From Aphrocallistes beatrix (lineage: Eukaryota; Porifera; Hexactinellida; Sceptrulophora; Aphrocallistidae): a stretch of 64,000 bases of DNA. The translations under genes were made by a program, and so were the position numbers. The notes under the pieces are model-generated. The model was not told the origin of the DNA. It searched no databases and was given only the letters and a program-made list of their open reading frames with translations. The stretch covers positions 558,001 to 622,000 of the forward strand of contig OY725488.1 of assembly GCA_963281255.1 (NCBI GenBank), in the 5' to 3' direction. Shown one piece after another: positions 62,201 to 64,000 of this stretch; position 1 is the first letter of the stretch, and every line of letters begins with the position of its first letter.

Positions 62201-63905
62201 CTCTTTACAGTCCCCACTGCTGCTCCTACTTCATTCTCTGCGAATGCCATCTCTCCTCGAACCATCAACACAACTTGGGAACCTCCTCCTCCTTATCACT
62301 TGGGTGGAGTCATCACGAGCTACACACTCACGTACAGAGGTGTGGAGAGAGACACTTCTCTGAAGACTAAAATACTGACTGTATTGAATGGTAGCATTTA
62401 CATCACTCCTGCTCTGACTGACTTAGAAGAAGACACTCACTATGAAATATCTGTTCGAGCTAACACGAGTGTAGGAGCAGGTCCTTGGACTAACCTCACT
62501 GTCCATACTCCTGAAGATGGTAAATTTATTATATCCTTCAACATGTGTTACTTTATAGCAGATATCTCTTAAAACGCACTGCCATTTTAAAAATCAACTT
62601 GCAGTCAGTGTCGCTTATTATGAACCACCAGGGGACTAAAAAATGTGTTCATAATAGAAAGACTTCATATTAAGCAGAATTGATTCAAAGAAATTTTATG
62701 TAAATAATGAAATTGAGGTCAGAAGGTTAGTTCATAATAAACGAATGTTCATATTAAGCGGGTTCATAATAAGCGATCCTGATTGTATTATATTTCGTTC
62801 CATACGACGTAAATATATATTAAACATCTCATTTAATAGTTCCATCTTCCTCGGTCCGTAACCTAACAACTTCAACAACACAACTGGATGCCAGATCAAT
62901 CCTTGTGAGATGGAGTGTGCCAGTTGAGAATGACCTGAACGGAGTTCTTCTCAACTATTCTATTCGTTATTTCGGTATCGAGATTGACACAATTCCCAGA
63001 GTTATATACTTGTCCAATCCTGGTTTCGGAAATCAATCTTTTACTCTAACAAATCTACAAGAATACACAACTTATTCCATTAATGTGTCTTCTTACACGA
63101 AAGTGGGTAAAGGTCCTGATGCTATCGTCAGACAGAGAACTAATCAAGATGGTGAGTTCTAGATCTCTTCTCTCTTTCTATTTATTGATCTCATAAACTT
63201 AACACCTCTTCTCTTAGCTCCCTCGAGCATCCCTACACACCTCAGAGCCACACCTCTCTCCTCTACCATCCTCAGTGTCAGCTGGGAGGATCCTGTCTAC
63301 TCGGATCAGAACGGTGTCATTACACAGTACACTCTGACCTATCAGGGAGTGGAGAGAGACAGTCTGTCCCGCACTCTCATTCTCCCTCAGACCAATGTCT
63401 CCCTCACCTGTCACAACATTGACTCTCTTGAGGAGTTCACCACTTACGTGATCTCACTGTCTGCTCACACCTCTGTAGGAGCTGGTCCTGTAGCCAGTGT
63501 CACGGTTATCACAGATGAACACTGTGAGTGGATTTGTAGATTTGTTAATCGCTGTAAATGAATCTCCATTCTTACTCTCTTCTCCATTGTTAGTTCCAAC
63601 TTCTGCACCAAACAACCTGACAGCAACTGCCACGGATTCCACGAGTATTCTCGTCCATTGGGACGCCCCTGTGATGCAGGATTGGAATGGTGTATTACTG
63701 AATTACGTGGTTTACTACTACGGAGTGGAACAAGATAGTGTAGTCCGAACAGTCTCGATATCGATCCAAGGTTCCAATCACTCTGATCAGGAGTATTTGA
63801 TTGTGGGATTGGAAGAGTATACACATTACCGAATCGTCGTGACCTCTGTGACGAGTATTGGTGCAGGCACAGCTGCTAACACAACTGTTCGAACTCTACA
63901 AGCAG
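32224..63905 (+). CDS. Gene B: giant secreted or membrane protein with lectin-like domains and at least 47 FN3 domains (3' partial)
   Basis: Fifty exons fit GT-AG sites with unbroken phase-1 joins, giving 15211 coding bases (about 5070 residues) with no stop before the window ends. Exon 1 (32224-32281) encodes the signal peptide, nearly the same as in gene A. Exons 2 and 3 (32538-32837, 33817-34185) are lectin-like. Exons 4-50 each encode one FN3 domain; their coordinates are given in the block entries that follow. The last visible exon ends at 63905 with a GTTCGT donor. Because gene A places three distinct FN3 domains, Ig, GPS and 7TM after its array, gene B probably also ends as an adhesion GPCR beyond 64000; that is inference. 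A very long extracellular stalk suggests a role in cell contact or recognition. The number of domains expressed per transcript may vary, because every FN3 exon can be skipped without frame loss. Confidence 0.8.
32538..35688 (+). other. Gene B lectin-like exons and first four FN3 exons (exons 2-7)
   Basis: Exons 32538-32837, 33817-34185, 34266-34562, 34671-34958, 35024-35326, 35404-35688. Exons 2 and 3 parallel gene A exons 2 and 3. Exon 2 has two more codons than in A and several replacements near its end. Exon 4 is an FN3 (SAPDSFSVTD, LVLNWEDIP, MYNFTLTALGKLGNSP) that gene A lacks. Exons 5-7 match gene A exons 4-6 almost base for base, including the introns between them. Confidence 0.85.
35720..35725 (-). 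terminator. Polyadenylation signal of the nested RNase H2A gene
   Basis: TTTATT on the plus strand, which reads AATAAA on the minus strand, about 48 nt past the stop codon of the minus-strand gene. Confidence 0.5.
35773..36750 (-). CDS. RNASEH2A: Ribonuclease H2 subunit A, nested in an intron of gene B
   Basis: Intronless minus-strand frame of 325 residues, close to the usual eukaryotic subunit A length of about 300. It cleaves the RNA of RNA-DNA hybrids and starts removal of single ribonucleotides from DNA, as the catalytic subunit of the nuclear RNase H2 complex. Motifs in order: GIDEAGRGPVLGPMVYG with the catalytic Asp-Glu, SDSKQLSEMKR, LLDTVGDAKSYQ with the third acidic residue, KADSKFPIVGAASICAKVMR with the fourth, then EGRGSGYTGDP and the FGYPNLVRFGWST substrate-grip segment. 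All four acidic catalytic positions are present. The first 50 residues are acidic and charged, and the tail is lysine-rich. The gene lies wholly within gene B intron 7 (35689-37616), antisense to it. The matching intron of gene A lacks it. Confidence 0.95.
   Translation of the reverse strand: MHYIRMDESENSDYGEEDKKEEQVEYKYNLPAKFDETHSSEFNRSHNLVLFPKTPSITQKESCVVGIDEAGRGPVLGPMVYGICYCPESKQDLLASLGFSDSKQLSEMKRNELLQTMMDNSETIGRGVEVLSPNYISICMLARDRINLNLLSHNTAIRMIRKLLARGVKISKILLDTVGDAKSYQEKLIKEFEGKLKIEVHIKADSKFPIVGAASICAKVMRDWCLTNWVYPENMEFTEGRGSGYTGDPNTKAWLGKNVDAVFGYPNLVRFGWSTCRKKLEKAFKVEWEDEEDCDIPKLESFFGKNKNKEHPFFTERFLQTPKSI
36751..37616. other. Remainder of gene B intron 7, upstream of RNase H2A
   Basis: About 870 bp of AT-rich sequence. 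It should contain the minus-strand promoter of the nested gene, but no clear TATA box or other motif was picked out. Confidence 0.35.
41187..42660. mobile_element. Long foldback (MULE-like) element in gene B intron 13, with another element nested in its right arm
   Basis: The outer element is flanked by the 10-bp direct repeat CCTTAATCAT (41177-41186, 42661-42670). Its ends are AGCCTACTATAATAAGGCCT and, reverse-complemented from the right, AGCCTACTATATATAAGGCC. The two arms of nearly 500 bp are inverted copies meeting near 41700 (CTAAATTTGACCCAAATATAGCC on the right is the complement of the left). The right arm is interrupted at GGCC by a separate 441-bp element. Long terminal inverted repeats with a 9-11 bp target duplication fit Mutator-like foldbacks. 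There is no transposase. The duplicate intron near 51254-51263 holds a single CCTTAATCAT, an empty site. Confidence 0.75.
42197..42637. mobile_element. TGTTG...CAACA foldback element nested in the MULE-like element
   Basis: 441 bp with GGCC on both sides (42193-42196, 42638-42641). Ends TGTTGCATGAAAAAATGCCC and its inverted copy; arms of about 150 bp built from sub-repeats with C7-8 or G8-10 runs and CCCCACCATGGATAT. The same TGTTG start, 4-bp target duplication and CACCATGGAT sub-repeat occur in the element at 31185-31892, so the two probably belong to one superfamily (Ginger-like). It is non-autonomous and without coding content. Confidence 0.65.
44799..45019. mobile_element. Short interspersed MITE, copy 1
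   Basis: Ends CAGTCGTGCGTATCCAG and, reverse-complemented, CAGTGGCGTAGCCAGAATT, with a GGGGGCCCC-like core. The CAGTGGCG(T)A(G/T)CCAG start is common to many hAT-type MITEs. It sits in gene B intron 17 within a wider sequence bounded by CAGGGTTCT and AGAACCCTG. A copy lies at the matching place in the duplicated block (53605-53781). Confidence 0.45.
48095..48264. mobile_element. CAGTC-family MITE in gene B intron 23
   Basis: 170 bp between TA dinucleotides (48093-48094, 48265-48266). Left end CAATCAGGTTCGCTTAATAT; right end, reverse-complemented, CAGTCAGGGTCGCTTATTAT. It has no coding content. The equivalent intron of the duplicated block (56309-56651) lacks this element and about 370 bp around it. 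Confidence 0.7.
49035..49510. mobile_element. Palindromic Tc1/mariner-type MITE in gene B intron 24
   Basis: 476 bp flanked by TA (49033-49034, 49511-49512). Terminal CACTGCCTGAACAAAAGTAT and its inverted copy; the inverted similarity runs inward for well over 100 bp (CAAATTCGAATTCTCCATAT near 49150 and its complement near 49375). It is related by its end motif to the element at 13981. The copy at 57149 is almost identical because it was carried along in the block duplication. Confidence 0.85.
50701..51374 (+). other. Gene B intron 27, duplicate of intron 13 without the foldback insertion
   Basis: 674 bp that follow 40625-41190 and then 42661-42786 almost base for base (GAGGGGCGGGCTTGTGAACC, ATGCCCACACAATCACAATG, GGTCGGCTATCCGCATCGTG). 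The 1474-bp element at 41187 is missing. One CCTTAATCAT (51254-51263) marks the unoccupied target. Confidence 0.8.
53605..53781. mobile_element. Short interspersed MITE, copy 2
   Basis: Same ends and position as the copy at 44799 but about 45 bp shorter inside. It was duplicated together with exons 14-27. Confidence 0.4.
54336..58052 (+). other. Gene B gamma block 2 (exons 33-39)
   Basis: Exons 54336-54641, 54712-55023, 55239-55544, 55625-55930, 56003-56308, 56652-56963, 57747-58052. One-to-one copies of exons 19-25. The last two exons with the long intron between them (56652-58052) appear over 99 percent identical to 48538-49938 by eye, whereas exons 35-37 and their introns show more changes. 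Confidence 0.85.
57149..57624. mobile_element. Palindromic Tc1/mariner-type MITE, duplicated copy in gene B intron 38
   Basis: 476 bp, TA-flanked (57147-57148, 57625-57626). Ends and interior match the element at 49035-49510 almost perfectly. Its position relative to the gamma6 and gamma7 exons is the same, so it arrived by block duplication rather than by a separate insertion. Confidence 0.85.
61113..61673. mobile_element. Mariner-type non-autonomous element in gene B intron 45
   Basis: 561 bp between TA dinucleotides. Terminal CAGGGTGATCCAAAAGTTCT and its exact inverted copy on the right (AGAACTTTTGGATCACCCTG). The CAGGGTG(A/T)(T)CCAAAAGT start is typical of mariner families. The inside is AT-rich with no transposase recognised. 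Confidence 0.75.
62602..62785. mobile_element. CAGTC-family MITE in gene B intron 47
   Basis: About 184 bp. Left end CAGTCAGTGTCGCTTATTAT; right end, reverse-complemented, CAATCAGGATCGCTTATTAT, followed by TA. It is the same family as 48095 and the worn copy near 30415. Confidence 0.65.
63218..63905 (+). other. Gene B gamma block 3, first two exons (exons 49-50)
   Basis: Exons 63218-63523 and 63594-63905, copies of exons 19-20 and 33-34 with a few substitutions. Exon 50 ends in CTACAAGCAG and a GTTCGT donor, where the earlier copies have CGACAAGCAG and GTTAGT. The intron after it no longer resembles the earlier copies, so the third round may diverge from here. Confidence 0.8.
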
Positions 63906-64000
63906 GTTCGTCTCTTGAAATGATATACATACTCTACTTGTAATATTTTAGTTACATAGTTGAACAGTCGACTTTTCCGTGTTATCATCTAGAAATTATG
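63906..64000 (+). other. Start of gene B intron 50, cut by the window edge
   Basis: 95 bp with an in-frame stop soon after the donor, so the coding frame must leave at 63905. The rest of gene B lies outside the window. Confidence 0.5.

Larger units (their letters stand above)
58128..63151 (+). other. Gene B alpha-beta FN3 array 3 (exons 40-48)
   Basis: Exons 58128-58439 (alpha), 58506-58814 (beta), 59252-59563 (alpha), 59632-59940 (beta), 60192-60503 (alpha), 60566-60874 (beta), 61834-62142 (alpha, one codon shorter), 62211-62519 (beta), 62840-63151 (alpha). Exon 41 starts like exon 27 but ends, with its downstream intron, like exon 9. Exon 43 uses a GTCAGT donor. Exon 48 and what follows repeat exons 18 and 32. 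Confidence 0.85.

Noticed and set aside
1-64000. tRNA, rRNA or other structured RNA genes
   Set aside because: No A-box/B-box pair or other known RNA signature was found on either strand by eye.

Overview
This window is eukaryotic nuclear DNA from an animal. It is AT-rich, its genes carry GT-AG introns, and it holds animal-type families: a sacsin-like ATPase, a PARP, a RING/B-box protein, an adhesion GPCR and very long fibronectin-III (FN3) arrays. A sponge or another early-branching invertebrate fits best. That is inference from gene content only; no marker in the window settles it.

Layout. (1) 1-7317, plus strand: the 3' part of a very large gene. A sacsin-type HSP90-like ATPase exon ends in a HEPN-like segment and splices in frame onto a PARP catalytic domain. 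(2) 7614-9164, plus: a single-exon leucine-rich-repeat protein whose N-terminus looks like an Elongin-BC box plus Cul2 box. (3) 10880-12058, plus: a single-exon RING-B-box-coiled-coil protein with a TATA box. (4) 12059-16931: about 4.9 kb with no convincing gene and one palindromic Tc1/mariner-type MITE. (5) 16932-29964, plus: gene A, a 17-exon adhesion GPCR (about 2494 aa) with signal peptide, two C-type-lectin-like domains, nine FN3 domains, one Ig domain, a GAIN/GPS region, seven membrane helices and a cytoplasmic tail of about 635 aa. (6) 29965-32223: spacer with a relic FN3 exon and a TG...CA-ended foldback element. (7) 32224 to beyond the right edge, plus: gene B, a paralogue of A with the same signal peptide and lectin exons but at least 47 FN3 exons in the window (50 exons, more than 5070 codons, no stop reached). 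Its 3' end, where A carries Ig, GPS and 7TM, is not in the window. (8) 35773-36750, minus: a complete intronless RNase H2 subunit A gene nested in an intron of gene B.

Most of the right half was built by repeated internal duplication. All FN3 exons are symmetrical (phase 1 at both ends). Two exon types, here called alpha (312 nt) and beta (309 nt), alternate. These runs are interrupted by a set of seven distinct FN3 exons (gamma1-gamma7), giving a higher-order unit (alpha-beta)n-alpha-gamma1..7. A 14-exon block (exons 14-27) is followed by a near copy (exons 28-41), and a third round starts at exon 48. Hybrid beta exons sit at the junctions, which points to unequal crossing-over inside beta exons. 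Introns hold many MITE and foldback elements, one nested in another with an empty site in the duplicate copy. The strongest novelty candidates are the sacsin-HEPN-PARP fusion and the fast-changing lectin/FN3 receptor pair.

Exon boundaries were placed by eye from GT/AG sites. For gene A, gene B and the sacsin/PARP gene, every boundary was checked for codon phase, and all joins keep the frame. No transcript or database evidence was available.
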